64,000 nucleotides of DNA from Chitinophagaceae bacterium (lineage in GTDB: Bacteria; Bacteroidota; Bacteroidia; Chitinophagales; Chitinophagaceae), in contig SEAD01000002.1 of NCBI GenBank assembly GCA_004173355.1, positions 1 to 64,000 on the forward strand, given 5' to 3'. The notes beneath the pieces are model-generated. The model had not been told where the DNA came from, ran no database searches, and saw only the letters and a list, made by a program, of their open reading frames with translations. Position 1 is the first letter of the stretch; the number at the start of each line of letters is the position of its first letter. This document shows positions 27,909 through 37,659 of the stretch, in pieces. The position numbers and the translations under genes are program-made.

Positions 27909-28811
27909 TTAAACAAACATCCTCGTACCATAAGCCTGGTAAGTTTTCCGGAAGGTCTTAGGCACACATCCTTTCCTCTTCTTAAAGATGCGGTTAAAGT
28001 TAGAAATGTTATTAAAGCCGCACTCATAGGCTATTTCAGCTACGCTTTTGGAGGTGTCGATGAGTAGCCTGGTGGCATTGCCTATCCTGATTTCAGTAAG
28101 GCTGTCAATAAACGTATTGCCGGTGCGCTGCTTGAAGAAGCGGCTGAACGACACCTCGGTCATGTTGATCAACGCAGCAGCTTCTTTCAACGTAATTTCT
28201 TTTTCAAAATTCTTATTGACGTGTTCCATTACGATGGCTATACGCCGGCCATTGTAATGGTTGCCTTCGCCATTGCCCGTGGTGAACGATGCATCTGACA
28301 GGGTACACATGTTCCGGCTCACTGACAGGTCATGCAATATCGACATCAGTTCAAGGATCGAATCGAAACCATGCTTCTGCTCCATCTGTTGGATACGTGT
28401 GGCCACCCGCTTTGCAGTTTCCTGGCTGAATAATATACCTCTGGAAGATTTCTCCAGCATACTCCTGATAAAACTGAGTTGATTGCGGCGCAGAAACCTT
28501 TCATCGAAGAGATCCTTGTGGAACTGAATCGTAACTTCCCTGATCTCTTTGCTTTTGCATTGATGCGTGAACCACCCATGCTCAAGATTACTGCCGACTA
28601 ATACCAGCTCCATGTCTGAAATTTCATCAATGTGATCACCCACAACGCGCCGGGCGCCCCTGGCATTGATGATTAAATTCAATTCAAATTCTTCGTGGTG
28701 ATGCAGTGGAAAGTCAAAGCCTGCTTTTATCCTGGTGAATAAAGTAAAACAATCTGCCTGTGTGAGAGGGATGATTTCCTTTAGAAGATTTTTTTTAATC
28801 ATGGCAAACAT
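27909..28811 (-). CDS. AraC-family regulator of the mannan locus (probable)
   Basis: A 300-aa regulator (Met at 28802 is an alternative start, three residues in). The N-terminal half is a cupin-like sensing domain (FPLHHHEEFELNLIINARGARRVVGDH, then ELVLVGSNLEHGWF). The C-terminal half carries the two helix-turn-helix motifs: ITLKEAAALINMTEVSFSRFFKQRTGNTFIDSL and KSVAEIAYECGFNNISNFNRIFKKRKGCVPKTFR. It is divergent from the GH5 mannanase operon and nothing else lies beside it, so it is the likely mannan/manno-oligosaccharide sensor of the locus (inference). It differs in N-terminal type from the two AraC proteins at 9909 and 20329. Confidence 0.9.
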   Translation of the reverse strand: MFAMIKKNLLKEIIPLTQADCFTLFTRIKAGFDFPLHHHEEFELNLIINARGARRVVGDHIDEISDMELVLVGSNLEHGWFTHQCKSKEIREVTIQFHKDLFDERFLRRNQLSFIRSMLEKSSRGILFSQETAKRVATRIQQMEQKHGFDSILELMSILHDLSVSRNMCTLSDASFTTGNGEGNHYNGRRIAIVMEHVNKNFEKEITLKEAAALINMTEVSFSRFFKQRTGNTFIDSLTEIRIGNATRLLIDTSKSVAEIAYECGFNNISNFNRIFKKRKGCVPKTFRKTYQAYGTRMFV

Positions 28812-29136
28812 ATTGAGCTCCTGTGGCCTTAAAGGTTAAAAATACGGATAAAATACCATCAGTTCTATGCACGTCGTCTTTGCTTGTTATAAAGCCGTAT
28901 AAAGCGAAAGAATGCGCATTCTAGGTAAAAAACTACGTGTAGTTGATAAATAAGTATCAATTGGTTATTTCGATATCAATTTATATTTGTAGAACGGCAA
29001 CGCTGCTTGAAACACTTTGATGATAAACCGATCGTGTACCAGGTGCTTTGTCAGTCGTTCTCTTTTGAAACATAGCGACGGCAGTGATGCGCAGCTGATC
29101 TCTAACCCTACTATAGTACTTCGATAAAAGCAGTTC
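28812..29136. other. Divergent regulatory region of the mannan locus, 325 bp
   Basis: No gene recognised. It contains an inverted repeat AACTAC-GT-GTAGTT (28931-28944), followed by TTGATA (28943-28948), TATCAA (28955-28960) and TATCAA (28974-28979). It also holds a good Bacteroidota-type promoter (28961-28989). These repeats surround the promoter, so the region is probably the control point for the operon at 29137. Confidence 0.6.
28961..28989 (+). promoter_or_regulatory. Promoter of the mannanase-symporter-phosphorylase operon
   Basis: TTGG at 28961-28964 fits the -33 element, and TATATTTG at 28982-28989 fits the Bacteroidota -7 consensus TAnnTTTG exactly, with an 18-bp gap from the TTG. 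The start would be near 28996, giving a leader of about 140 nt. TATCAA half sites lie just upstream of the -33 element and between the two boxes. Confidence 0.65.
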
Positions 29137-30444
29137 GTGAAAAAATCAGTTGCCATATTCATCCTGATCCTGTCCATATTTTTTGCTGCGGCAGACCTGC
29201 GCGCCCAACAGGGCTTCGTGACTGTTCAGAACCACCAGTTTTTCCTTAATGGCAAACCCTACTACTATACCGGCGCCAACTACTGGTATGCCGGCTTGCT
29301 GGCGCTTCAGCCCGATGATCAGAGGGGCATACGGTGTTTGAAACAGGAGCTCGATTTCTTAAAAAGTAACGGCGTCAGCAATCTCCGGGTGCTGGGAGCG
29401 GTTGAGGGAAGCGGACAGATACAGGCTGTGCAACGGGTCCAGCCTGCTTTACAACCACTCAATGGTCAGTTTGATACAACCGTGATACGGGCCATGGACC
29501 TGCTTCTGGCAGAAATGGCAAAGCGTGACATGAAGGCTGTAATCTACCTGAGTAACAATTGGGAATGGAGCGGCGGCTTTTTGCAATACCTGAACTGGAA
29601 TGGGAAATTGGCGGACAGCTCATTACACAAAAAGCTTTCATGGGATGCCTTGCGTGACGAGGTCAGCGGTTTTTACTCCTGCATGCCTTGCATCGACGGG
29701 TACCTGAAACAGGTTGCCCAGCTCGTCAACAGGGTCAACACGGTTAGCGGCCGCAAATACTCCGACGATCCTGCGATTATGGGATGGGAACTGGCAAATG
29801 AACCCCGGCCAATGCGCGCTGCAGCGGACCGGGCCTACCTTGATTGGATTAAACAGGCGTCCGGTTTTATCAGGCGGCTGGATGCAAACCATCTTATCAC
29901 AACCGGTAGTGAAGGGGAAATGGGTACTGAAAGTATGGACCTGTTCCGGGAAACCCATGCCTTACCAGATGTCGACTACCTGACTATTCATATCTGGCCG
30001 AAGAACTGGGGTTGGTTTCAGCCAGCAACCATGAAGGAAAATTTGCCTGTCGTACTTGACCGCACGCTGTCCTACATCGGCAGGCATGACAGTATCGCCC
30101 GCCTGCTCAATAAGCCCTTGGTGATAGAAGAGTTTGGCCTGCCGCGGGACGGACATTCCTTTGATCCAACTTCAACCACGGTTTTGCGCGACAGTTATTT
30201 CAAAGCCATCTTTGAATTACTGGAAAAAAATGCCCGGACAAACGGCGTCATCGGAGGCCTGAATTTCTGGTCCTTTGCCGGGCTGGCGCGACCAATACCG
30301 GGGCAGACCTTCTGGAAAGAGGGCGACGACTACACCGGTGATCCCCCAATGGAAGAACAGGGATTGAATTCGGTGTTTGACAGGGATAAGTCCACCTGGA
30401 ATATCATAAAAAAGACAAAAACGAAAGCAGGTACAAAGCCATAA
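29137..30444 (+). CDS. GH5 (GH5_7-like) endo-beta-1,4-mannanase, exported
   Basis: A 435-aa enzyme with a GTG start and a signal peptide (residues 1-24, IFILILSIFFAAADLRAQ). The GH5 (subfamily 7-like) layout is clear: FLNGKPYYYTGANYWYAG, NLRVLGAVEGSG, the acid/base Glu222 in GWELANEPRP, THIHIWPKNWGWF-type segment near residue 285, and the nucleophile Glu332 in VIEEFGLPRDG. It cuts internal beta-1,4-mannosidic bonds. It starts the operon with the symporter 9 bp downstream; no lipobox is seen, so it is probably periplasmic or released. Confidence 0.93.
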   Translation: MKKSVAIFILILSIFFAAADLRAQQGFVTVQNHQFFLNGKPYYYTGANYWYAGLLALQPDDQRGIRCLKQELDFLKSNGVSNLRVLGAVEGSGQIQAVQRVQPALQPLNGQFDTTVIRAMDLLLAEMAKRDMKAVIYLSNNWEWSGGFLQYLNWNGKLADSSLHKKLSWDALRDEVSGFYSCMPCIDGYLKQVAQLVNRVNTVSGRKYSDDPAIMGWELANEPRPMRAAADRAYLDWIKQASGFIRRLDANHLITTGSEGEMGTESMDLFRETHALPDVDYLTIHIWPKNWGWFQPATMKENLPVVLDRTLSYIGRHDSIARLLNKPLVIEEFGLPRDGHSFDPTSTTVLRDSYFKAIFELLEKNARTNGVIGGLNFWSFAGLARPIPGQTFWKEGDDYTGDPPMEEQGLNSVFDRDKSTWNIIKKTKTKAGTKP

Positions 30445-30453
30445 GTTTATATA

Positions 30454-32289
30454 ATGCGATTACAACTATTAGACATAGGCATCATCGTCAGTTATCTCGT
30501 AATGATGGTATTACTGGGGTGGTTTCTCCGGAAAAAGGCGCGCGAAAGCAAAGAGAGTTACCTGATGGCGGGCAAGAAGTTACCCTGGTATATGCTGGGT
30601 CTCAGTGATGCCTCTGATATGTTCGACATCAGTGGTACGATGTGGATGGTATCGCTGTGTTTCGTATATGGATTGAAAAGTATCTGGATACCCTGGCTCT
30701 GGCCGGTGTTTAACCAGGTCTTCAACATGATGTTTCTCGCAAAGTGGCTGCGCCGGAGCAATGCCAATACCGGCGCGGAGTGGCTTGCCACCCGGTTCGG
30801 TATTTCAGGACGTGGGGTAAAGGCATCACACAACGTTGTGGTGGCATTCGCGTTAATCGGTTGCCTTGGTTTTTTAGCTTACGGTTTTATAGGCCTTGGT
30901 AAATTCATCGAGATACTGGTGCCCTGGTCCGTGGTCCAGCCCCACCTGCCATTTACCATTGCCCCTGAGTACGCGGCCCATTTTTACGGAATCGTATTCA
31001 CGGTATTTGCCATGTTTTATTCAATACTTGGCGGGATGCACAGTATTGTGATCGGTGACTTCATCAAGTATATGATAATGACTATTGGCTGCCTGGCCAT
31101 TGGCATCATTGCCTGGCAACACCTGCATTCAGGCGGGCAGGTACTGAAGGTGCCCGGGGGATGGGATACTCCTTTCTTCAGCTGGAAGCTGGATGTTGAC
31201 TGGACAGGGTATTTTGCTGCAGCCAATGAAAAAATCAAAAATGACGGGTACAGTCTGTTTGGGATTTTCTTCATGATGATGACGTTCAAGGGTATCTTCT
31301 CCAGTTTTGCGGGTCCTGCACCGAACTATGACATGCAAAAGGTGCTCAGTACTAAATCCCCAAAAGAAGCCTCCAAAATGACAGGGTTTGTGTCCATTGT
31401 TTTGTTGCCTATCCGTTATACAATGGTTATAGGATTTACAATCCTGGCGCTGCTTTATTACAACCAGTTGAACTTGTCAGATGCCCGGGGAAGTACGGAT
31501 TTCGAACTTATACTGCCTGCGGCAATGAACCAGTTCCTGCCGGTCGGTATCCTCGGCCTGGTGCTGACAGGCTTGCTGGGCGCATTTATGGGAACGTTTT
31601 CTGGAACCCTGAACGCTGCACAGGCTTATATTGTCAATGACATCTACCTCAAGTATGTGAATCCCGCGGCGAGCCGCAGGAAGATAATCAATATGAATTA
31701 CCTGGTTGGCGTGGTGGTAGTGATCATTGGTATTACTCTCGGGTTTTTTACAAAAGATGTAAACAGTATTTTACAATGGATCGTCTCTGGTTTATACGGT
31801 GGGTATATTGCTGCCAATGTGTTGAAATGGTACTGGTGGCGTTTTAACGCCAATGGGTTCTTCTGGGGTATGCTCGTCGGTATCGTTGCCGCACTTGTGT
31901 TCAGTCAGTTAATCCCCTCTGCCGATCTGCTCTATTACTTCCCGCTCATGCTGGTGATATCCCTCGCGGGCTGTCTTGCCGGCACCTACAGTGTACCGGC
32001 TACGGATACGGAGGTGCTGAAAAGTTTTTACCGGACCGTCCGTCCATGGGGTTTCTGGAAGCCGGTTCACCAACTGGTGGTAGCAGATAACCCCGGTTTC
32101 CAGGGCAACAAACGATTCAAGCTGGATATGTTCAATGTGGTCCTGGGCATCATTGCCCAGTGTTGCCTGACTATTCTCCCGATGTATCTCATTCTCTGGA
32201 TGAAGTTGCCATTGCTTATCACCATCCTGATCCTTGGCGTAATCATCCTGATACTGAAGAAGACGTGGTGGGATAAACTGGAAGACTGA
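30454..32289 (+). CDS. Sodium/solute symporter (manno-oligosaccharide importer)
   Basis: A 611-aa integral membrane protein with about 13-14 hydrophobic helices. The start MRLQLLDIGIIVSYLVMMVLLGWFL and ESKESYLMAGKKLPWYMLGLSDASDMFDISG match the SSS family Na+-binding region. It resembles the symporter encoded with the mannanase, phosphorylase and epimerase in Bacteroides mannan operons, which imports beta-1,4-mannobiose (from family knowledge). Expected role: inner-membrane uptake of mannobiose or mannosylglucose. It lies between the GH5 mannanase and the GH130 phosphorylase. Confidence 0.9.
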   Translation: MRLQLLDIGIIVSYLVMMVLLGWFLRKKARESKESYLMAGKKLPWYMLGLSDASDMFDISGTMWMVSLCFVYGLKSIWIPWLWPVFNQVFNMMFLAKWLRRSNANTGAEWLATRFGISGRGVKASHNVVVAFALIGCLGFLAYGFIGLGKFIEILVPWSVVQPHLPFTIAPEYAAHFYGIVFTVFAMFYSILGGMHSIVIGDFIKYMIMTIGCLAIGIIAWQHLHSGGQVLKVPGGWDTPFFSWKLDVDWTGYFAAANEKIKNDGYSLFGIFFMMMTFKGIFSSFAGPAPNYDMQKVLSTKSPKEASKMTGFVSIVLLPIRYTMVIGFTILALLYYNQLNLSDARGSTDFELILPAAMNQFLPVGILGLVLTGLLGAFMGTFSGTLNAAQAYIVNDIYLKYVNPAASRRKIINMNYLVGVVVVIIGITLGFFTKDVNSILQWIVSGLYGGYIAANVLKWYWWRFNANGFFWGMLVGIVAALVFSQLIPSADLLYYFPLMLVISLAGCLAGTYSVPATDTEVLKSFYRTVRPWGFWKPVHQLVVADNPGFQGNKRFKLDMFNVVLGIIAQCCLTILPMYLILWMKLPLLITILILGVIILILKKTWWDKLED

Positions 32290-32341
32290 CTTCGGGGAAG
32301 TTTCGTATTCTGACAAATTATTAATGATATATAAATAACGA

Positions 32342-33556
32342 ATGAGCAATACTTTTTACACCCGCCTTGAAAAACTGGAAGGTGGCTATAACAAACTGAT
32401 TGGTCTTAAGAACAGGCCGCACGACTATTCCAACGGTGTAGTCGAACGGTATGTTTATCCGGTTGTCACTGCCGCACATGCCCCGTTGGCCTGGCGGTAC
32501 GACCTTAACCCGGAAACAAACCCCCACCTGATGGAACGGATCGCTATCAATGCCACCTTGAACGCGGGTGCGATCAAACTGAACGGGAAATTCCTGATGG
32601 CCGTGAGGGTGGAGGGAAGCGACCGGAAATCGTTTTTTGCGATAGCAGAAAGTGATAACGGTATTGATGGTTTTGAGTTCTGGGACTATCCGGTAGAAAT
32701 GCCTGAGACCGAAAACCCTGATACAAATGTCTACGATATCAGGCTTGTACAACACGAAGACGGCTGGATCTACGGTCTGTTCTGTACGGAAAGAAGGGAT
32801 CCATCGGCACCGACGGGAGACCAGAGTGCTGCGGTAGCGCAATGCGGGATTGCCCGCACGCTCGACCTGAAATCATGGGAACGTTTACCTGACCTGAAAA
32901 CCAGGTCGTCCCAACAGCGCAACGTGGTACTGCATCCGGAATTTGTAGGTGGCAGGTATGCGTTTTATACGCGGCCCCAGGACAGCTTTATCGAGGCTGG
33001 CAAAGGGGGTGGGATTGCAATGGGTTTTTGTGATTCGGTTGAGAATGCAGTGATAGATGAAGAGACCATCATTGATCCCAAAATCTACCACACTGTATAT
33101 GAATTGAAAAATGGACAGGGCCCTGCGCCACTGAAAACAGCGCATGGCTGGTTGCATCTTGCACATGGTGTGCGTAATACAGCTGCCGGACTGCGGTATA
33201 CGTTGTACATGTTCATGACCAGTCTTGAGGATGTAACCAAAGTCATTTACAAACCGGCCGGCTATTTTATGGCTCCTGAAGGGGATGAGCGGGTGGGGGA
33301 TGTATCCAATGTGCTTTTCTGTAATGGCTGGATCGCCGAAGACAATGGGGCGGTATTCATCTACTATGCTTCAGCAGATACACGAATGCACGTTGCAACC
33401 ACTACTATCGAAAAGTTGCTGGATTACGTAATGAATAGCCCGGCTGACGGCTTCCGCTCGGCCACGTCCGTGAACAATATTTATGAACTGGTTGATAAAA
33501 ACCGTGCGGCACAAAATGTTGTTGCACGTGATGTGGTGAAATCCCTTCAGGAGTGA
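32342..33556 (+). CDS. mgp: GH130 4-O-beta-D-mannosyl-D-glucose phosphorylase
   Basis: A 404-aa cytoplasmic GH130 enzyme with no signal peptide. The five-bladed-propeller motifs fit the family-1 subgroup: the general acid Asp132 in [53 protein letters not shown] (phosphate and sugar site), and [22 protein letters not shown], with [26 protein letters not shown] at the end. It cleaves Man-beta-1,4-Glc with phosphate to mannose-1-phosphate and glucose. The order mannanase, symporter, phosphorylase, epimerase is the known Bacteroides mannan catabolic set. The stop overlaps the epimerase start. Confidence 0.94.
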   Translation: MSNTFYTRLEKLEGGYNKLIGLKNRPHDYSNGVVERYVYPVVTAAHAPLAWRYDLNPETNPHLMERIAINATLNAGAIKLNGKFLMAVRVEGSDRKSFFAIAESDNGIDGFEFWDYPVEMPETENPDTNVYDIRLVQHEDGWIYGLFCTERRDPSAPTGDQSAAVAQCGIARTLDLKSWERLPDLKTRSSQQRNVVLHPEFVGGRYAFYTRPQDSFIEAGKGGGIAMGFCDSVENAVIDEETIIDPKIYHTVYELKNGQGPAPLKTAHGWLHLAHGVRNTAAGLRYTLYMFMTSLEDVTKVIYKPAGYFMAPEGDERVGDVSNVLFCNGWIAEDNGAVFIYYASADTRMHVATTTIEKLLDYVMNSPADGFRSATSVNNIYELVDKNRAAQNVVARDVVKSLQE

Positions 33557-34803
33557 TGGATACACAATCTTTTTATAATGAGGTGTCAGGTGAGCTGGAC
33601 AGCATTCTCCGGTACTGGATGAAACATACGCCGGATAAACTCCATGGCGGATTCGTGGGTAGGATTGACCATCATGACTTCATTTATCCGGATGCTCCCA
33701 AAGGCGTTGTGCTGAATGCAAGGATCCTGTGGTCATTTTCTGCCGCCCATAACTTGCGTACAAATCCGGAGTATCTGGGTTTCGCTGAAAGGGCATTTGA
33801 TTATATAGCGGAACACTTTATTGATGGGGTGTTTGGCGGTGCGTACTGGATGGTTGATGCCGAAGGGTCTCCCTTGAATACAAAAAAACAGGTTTACGCG
33901 CAGGCTTTTGTCATCTATGCCTGCAGTGAGTATTTCATTGCTTCGGGTGATGGCCGTGCCAGGGACCTGGCTGTGGAACTTTACTACCTCCTGCAACGAC
34001 ACAGCTATGATAGCAGGCTTGGTGGCTACTTTGAAGCGTTCACGCGTGACTGGAAACTGCTCGGTGACGCGAGGCTGAGTGAAAAGGATGAAAATGAGGT
34101 GAAGACAATGAACACTCACCTTCATATACTTGAGGCTTATTCCACGCTTTACAAAATCTGGCCGGATGATGGGCTTGCCGGCCATATCAGGGGACTATTA
34201 AAAGACTTCCCGGATCACATGGTGGATAAACATACAGGCCACCTGAAATTGTTTTTTTCCGAAGACTGGACGGTTAAGGGTAACACCTTGTCTTTTGGTC
34301 ACGATATAGAAGCCAGCTGGTTGCTGCTCGAAGCGGCAGAAAACCTGCATGACCAGGAACTGACCAATGAATTTCTGTCGATGGCATTGCAAATGGCTGT
34401 GGCGGCCTCCCGAGGATTGGATATTGATGGAGGACTCTGGTACGAATCCGGGGATGCGGGCCAGAAACTGGTAACAGAAAAACACTGGTGGCCCCAGGCT
34501 GAAGCCCTTGTTGGATTTGTAAATGCATGGCAGATCAGTAACGATGTTGCCTGGCTTGAAAAAGCGATGCATACCTGGGAGTTTATAAAGAACCACATCA
34601 TTGATTTACGTTCAGGTGAATGGGTTTGGGGGGTGGACCAGGATTACCAGGTCTTGTCGTCCGAGGACAAGGTGGGTGTGTGGAAATGTCCTTATCATAA
34701 TGCCAGGGCATGTATTGAAATTATCAACCGTCTTGGTAATACCGCGATCTTTCCCGGCGGCAATGGTCTTAATACTTCCGTTGATAAGTCCCGCGAAGTA
34801 TAA
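33556..34803 (+). CDS. Cellobiose 2-epimerase-type AGE enzyme (cytoplasmic)
   Basis: A 415-aa (alpha/alpha)6-barrel enzyme of the AGE family. The ATG at 33556 shares one base with the GH130 stop (TGATG), implying translational coupling; a GTG one codon earlier is also possible. Family residues are present: ARILWSFSAAHNL near the start, NTHLHILEAYSTLYKIWPD, the catalytic HDIE in SFGHDIEASWLLLEAAENL, KHWWPQAEALVGFVNAW and KCPYHNARACIEI with the second catalytic His. It has no signal peptide. It should convert mannobiose to 4-O-beta-mannosyl-glucose for the phosphorylase. Confidence 0.93.
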   Translation: MDTQSFYNEVSGELDSILRYWMKHTPDKLHGGFVGRIDHHDFIYPDAPKGVVLNARILWSFSAAHNLRTNPEYLGFAERAFDYIAEHFIDGVFGGAYWMVDAEGSPLNTKKQVYAQAFVIYACSEYFIASGDGRARDLAVELYYLLQRHSYDSRLGGYFEAFTRDWKLLGDARLSEKDENEVKTMNTHLHILEAYSTLYKIWPDDGLAGHIRGLLKDFPDHMVDKHTGHLKLFFSEDWTVKGNTLSFGHDIEASWLLLEAAENLHDQELTNEFLSMALQMAVAASRGLDIDGGLWYESGDAGQKLVTEKHWWPQAEALVGFVNAWQISNDVAWLEKAMHTWEFIKNHIIDLRSGEWVWGVDQDYQVLSSEDKVGVWKCPYHNARACIEIINRLGNTAIFPGGNGLNTSVDKSREV

Positions 34804-34848
34804 TTCCGGAGTACGCCAGGATATATCCGGTGAAATAAAATTTACAAA

Positions 34849-35970
34849 ATGAAAATAATCTTTTGTGTTATTGTGACGGCATTATGGCTGCAGGTACCTG
34901 CCCAGGGAGTTCCAGCCGATAAATCCGCGACCAAACAAACCGTGAATCTTTATAAAAACCTGGAAAAGCTGGTTAAAAAGGGGTACATGGTCGGGCACCA
35001 GGATGCACTCGCCTACGGGGTGGAATGGAAATATGAGTCAGGCAGGAGTGATATTAAAGATGTAACGGGTGATTATCCCGCTGTGTATGGCTGGGAGCTG
35101 GGCCATATCGAGAACGGTGCAGCCGTAAATCTTGACAGCGTGCCTTTTCGCAAAATGCGGCAGTATATCTCCGATGCGTACAGCCGCGGTGGTGTAATCA
35201 CGATCAGCTGGCACGGAGATAATCCGATGACGGGAAAGTCTGCCTGGGACCCCGCGCCAGGTACCGTTGAATCCATACAGGAGGGAGGAGATAAACATGC
35301 CGTATTTATCCGGCAACTGGATAAAGTCGCGGATTTTCTCTTAAGTCTGAAGGGACCGTCGGGGGAATTGATACCCGTCATTTTCCGGCCATTCCATGAA
35401 CACACGGGTGGATGGTTCTGGTGGGGAAACAAGACAACGAATGACGATCAGTATAAAGGATTGTTCCGTTTTACCGTTGACTACCTGAAACACAAAAGGA
35501 AAGTCCATAACCTCCTGTATGCCTATAACACAGGTACCGAGTTTACATCCGCCGAAACATACCTTGAACGGTATCCCGGTGATGACGTAGTTGATCTCCT
35601 GACCTTTGATTGTTACCAGGGCGCAACAGGTGAATCAGACAGTAGTTACCGTAATAAAACTGCCCGGGCACTGACAATTGTTGAAGCTGTTGCAAAGCAA
35701 AAAGGAAAAATCGCAGCGGTTGGAGAGACCGGGTATAACCAGGTTCCGGCTGAAAAATGGTGGACAGAAACGCTTGCACCGGCACTGGCAGGACATCAGT
35801 TTGCTTATGTGCTGTTCTGGAGGAACGCGGGTCTGAAAAAGAAAGAGAATCAGGTCGAATACTACGTACCATTCAAAGGGCAGCGATCTGCCGCCGACTT
35901 CCGCGTGTTTTACCGGCTGCCGGAAACACTATTCCAGAAAGACCTGAATTTCTCAATGATCTATAAATAA
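34849..35970 (+). CDS. GH26 endo-beta-1,4-mannanase, exported
   Basis: A 373-aa GH26 with a signal peptide (residues 1-19, ending VPAQ). Catalytic residues: acid/base Glu184 in FRPFHEHTGGWFWWG and nucleophile Glu293 in AAVGETGYNQ. The conserved GHQDALAYGVEWKYE opening and VITISWHGDNPMTG fit mannan mannanases of this family. No lipobox, so it is periplasmic or secreted. It follows the cytosolic epimerase by 45 bp in the same operon. Confidence 0.94.
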   Translation: MKIIFCVIVTALWLQVPAQGVPADKSATKQTVNLYKNLEKLVKKGYMVGHQDALAYGVEWKYESGRSDIKDVTGDYPAVYGWELGHIENGAAVNLDSVPFRKMRQYISDAYSRGGVITISWHGDNPMTGKSAWDPAPGTVESIQEGGDKHAVFIRQLDKVADFLLSLKGPSGELIPVIFRPFHEHTGGWFWWGNKTTNDDQYKGLFRFTVDYLKHKRKVHNLLYAYNTGTEFTSAETYLERYPGDDVVDLLTFDCYQGATGESDSSYRNKTARALTIVEAVAKQKGKIAAVGETGYNQVPAEKWWTETLAPALAGHQFAYVLFWRNAGLKKKENQVEYYVPFKGQRSAADFRVFYRLPETLFQKDLNFSMIYK

Positions 35971-36015
35971 GCGTAGAGGCCAGACGCAAACAGAAACATC
36001 TTCAAAAAAGTCACG

Positions 36016-37365
36016 ATGAACAGTATACGATTATCAGCACTGTTTCTTTTGGTTGCCTTTCAGGGCCGGGGCCAGGATCAAATCAGCCCTGGAACACGTA
36101 TCGCTGACGAAATGGCCCGTTCGGTCCGGGCTGAGCTGCTCGACAAATATTACCCGGGAAATACAGACACATTGTACGGCGGGTTTATCACGACATACAC
36201 TTATGATTTCCGGCCGACCGGACCGCAGGATAAATTCCTGGTAACCCAGGCCCGCCATATCTGGACCACATCCAAAGCCTCTCTCGTGTATCCGGAAGAT
36301 GTTTATTATAAAACTGCTGCGAGGAATGGTTTCCTTTTCCTGAAAGACAAGATGTTGGACCATCAGTATGGGGGATTTTATAGCCTTGTGGACAGGGCGG
36401 GAAAGGATAAAAGTGATATCCTTGTCCCAAAGGACACCTACAGCAATGCCTTCGCGATTTTTGCCCTTTCGGCATATTTTGGGATGTCGAAAGATACTGC
36501 CGCTCTTGCCCTTGCAAAAACTGCATTTTACTGGCTGGAGAAACATAGTCATGATGCCAGGTATTCAGGATATTTCCAGCATCTGAAACGCGATGGAACG
36601 CCTGTAACGAGGTCAGTTACGACTGCTTCAACATCCGATATTGGCTACAAGGACCAGAACTCATCTATCCATCTCCTGGAGGCATTTACTGAATTGTACC
36701 AGGTCTGGCCGGACCCCCTGGTAAAAAATCGCCTGCAGGAAATGCTGGCCCTTGTGCGGGATAAAATCACTTCAGCAAAAGGCTCGCTGACCCTCTTCTT
36801 CACTCCGGACTGGCAGCCGGTTTCCTATCGGGATTCATCAGAAGCAATCATCATGAAACACCGAAATCTTGATCACATTTCTGCGGGGCATGATGTGGAG
36901 ACTGCTTTCCTGATGCTGGAAGCCTCCCATGTGTTGGGTATCAAAAATGACAGAGCCACACTGGCTGTTGCAAAACGTATGGTGGACCATGCCCTTAAGA
37001 ATGCATGGGATGATTCGCTGGGAGGTTTTTACGATCAGGCCTATTACTTCAGTCATAAACCGGGCATCACCATTACCCGGCATAGTAAAAACTGGTGGGC
37101 CCAGGCAGAAGGACTGAACACACTGTTGCTGATGGCGGATCTGTTTCCGGATGACCCGATGGGGTATTATGACCAGTTTGTAAAATTATGGGCCTACACC
37201 AGCAAGTACCTGATTGACCACGAGCACGGTGACTGGTATGAGGAGGGGCTGGATGGTGAGCCTGGCCGGAAAACGGCATTGAAAGCGCATATCTGGAAAG
37301 CAACCTATCATAATTACAGATCACTGTCAAGCTGCATCAGCCGCCTGAAGTCTGATGGACGTTGA
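36016..37365 (+). CDS. Secreted AGE-family epimerase homologue
   Basis: A 449-aa protein of the same (alpha/alpha)6-barrel family as the gene at 33556, but with a signal peptide (MNSIRLSALFLLVAFQGRGQ). The active-site motifs survive: SAGHDVETAFLMLEAS, KNWWAQAEGLNTLLLM, and ATYHNYRSLSSC with the second His. An insertion of about 20 residues precedes the HDVE motif (DSSEAIIMKHRNLDHI). An extracytoplasmic epimerase would alter disaccharides before import. It is unclear whether the fold is active or acts as a sugar-binding protein. It ends the first operon segment. Confidence 0.88.
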   Translation: MNSIRLSALFLLVAFQGRGQDQISPGTRIADEMARSVRAELLDKYYPGNTDTLYGGFITTYTYDFRPTGPQDKFLVTQARHIWTTSKASLVYPEDVYYKTAARNGFLFLKDKMLDHQYGGFYSLVDRAGKDKSDILVPKDTYSNAFAIFALSAYFGMSKDTAALALAKTAFYWLEKHSHDARYSGYFQHLKRDGTPVTRSVTTASTSDIGYKDQNSSIHLLEAFTELYQVWPDPLVKNRLQEMLALVRDKITSAKGSLTLFFTPDWQPVSYRDSSEAIIMKHRNLDHISAGHDVETAFLMLEASHVLGIKNDRATLAVAKRMVDHALKNAWDDSLGGFYDQAYYFSHKPGITITRHSKNWWAQAEGLNTLLLMADLFPDDPMGYYDQFVKLWAYTSKYLIDHEHGDWYEEGLDGEPGRKTALKAHIWKATYHNYRSLSSCISRLKSDGR

Positions 37366-37659
37366 CGCATCATAATTGTCTGAATGACTAATAATTTAAC
37401 TCTTTGTATCAATAGTACCGGGATTTGATAAAAACCTACTATTTTCTGAATTGAAGTTTTTTGAGTTTTACTGCTTATAAAATACTGCCGTATGTATAAA
37501 GCAAGCTTCATCAAAAAGCTTTCCCTTCCCCCTGACCTTTTTTCCCCTGATCGATGTGATGAACTCACACCCAACCAACTCTTATCCGATCACCTCGAGT
37601 AACCTTTCCGGATTCCTGACTGTGATCACTACTATAATTACAAAAATAAAACTGCTGAA
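37366..37659. other. Intergenic region, 294 bp
   Basis: No gene recognised. The only notable sequences are TATCAA (37407-37412) and TTGATA (37425-37430), the half-site words found in the promoter region at 28943-28979. No TAnnTTTG element found. Confidence 0.4.
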
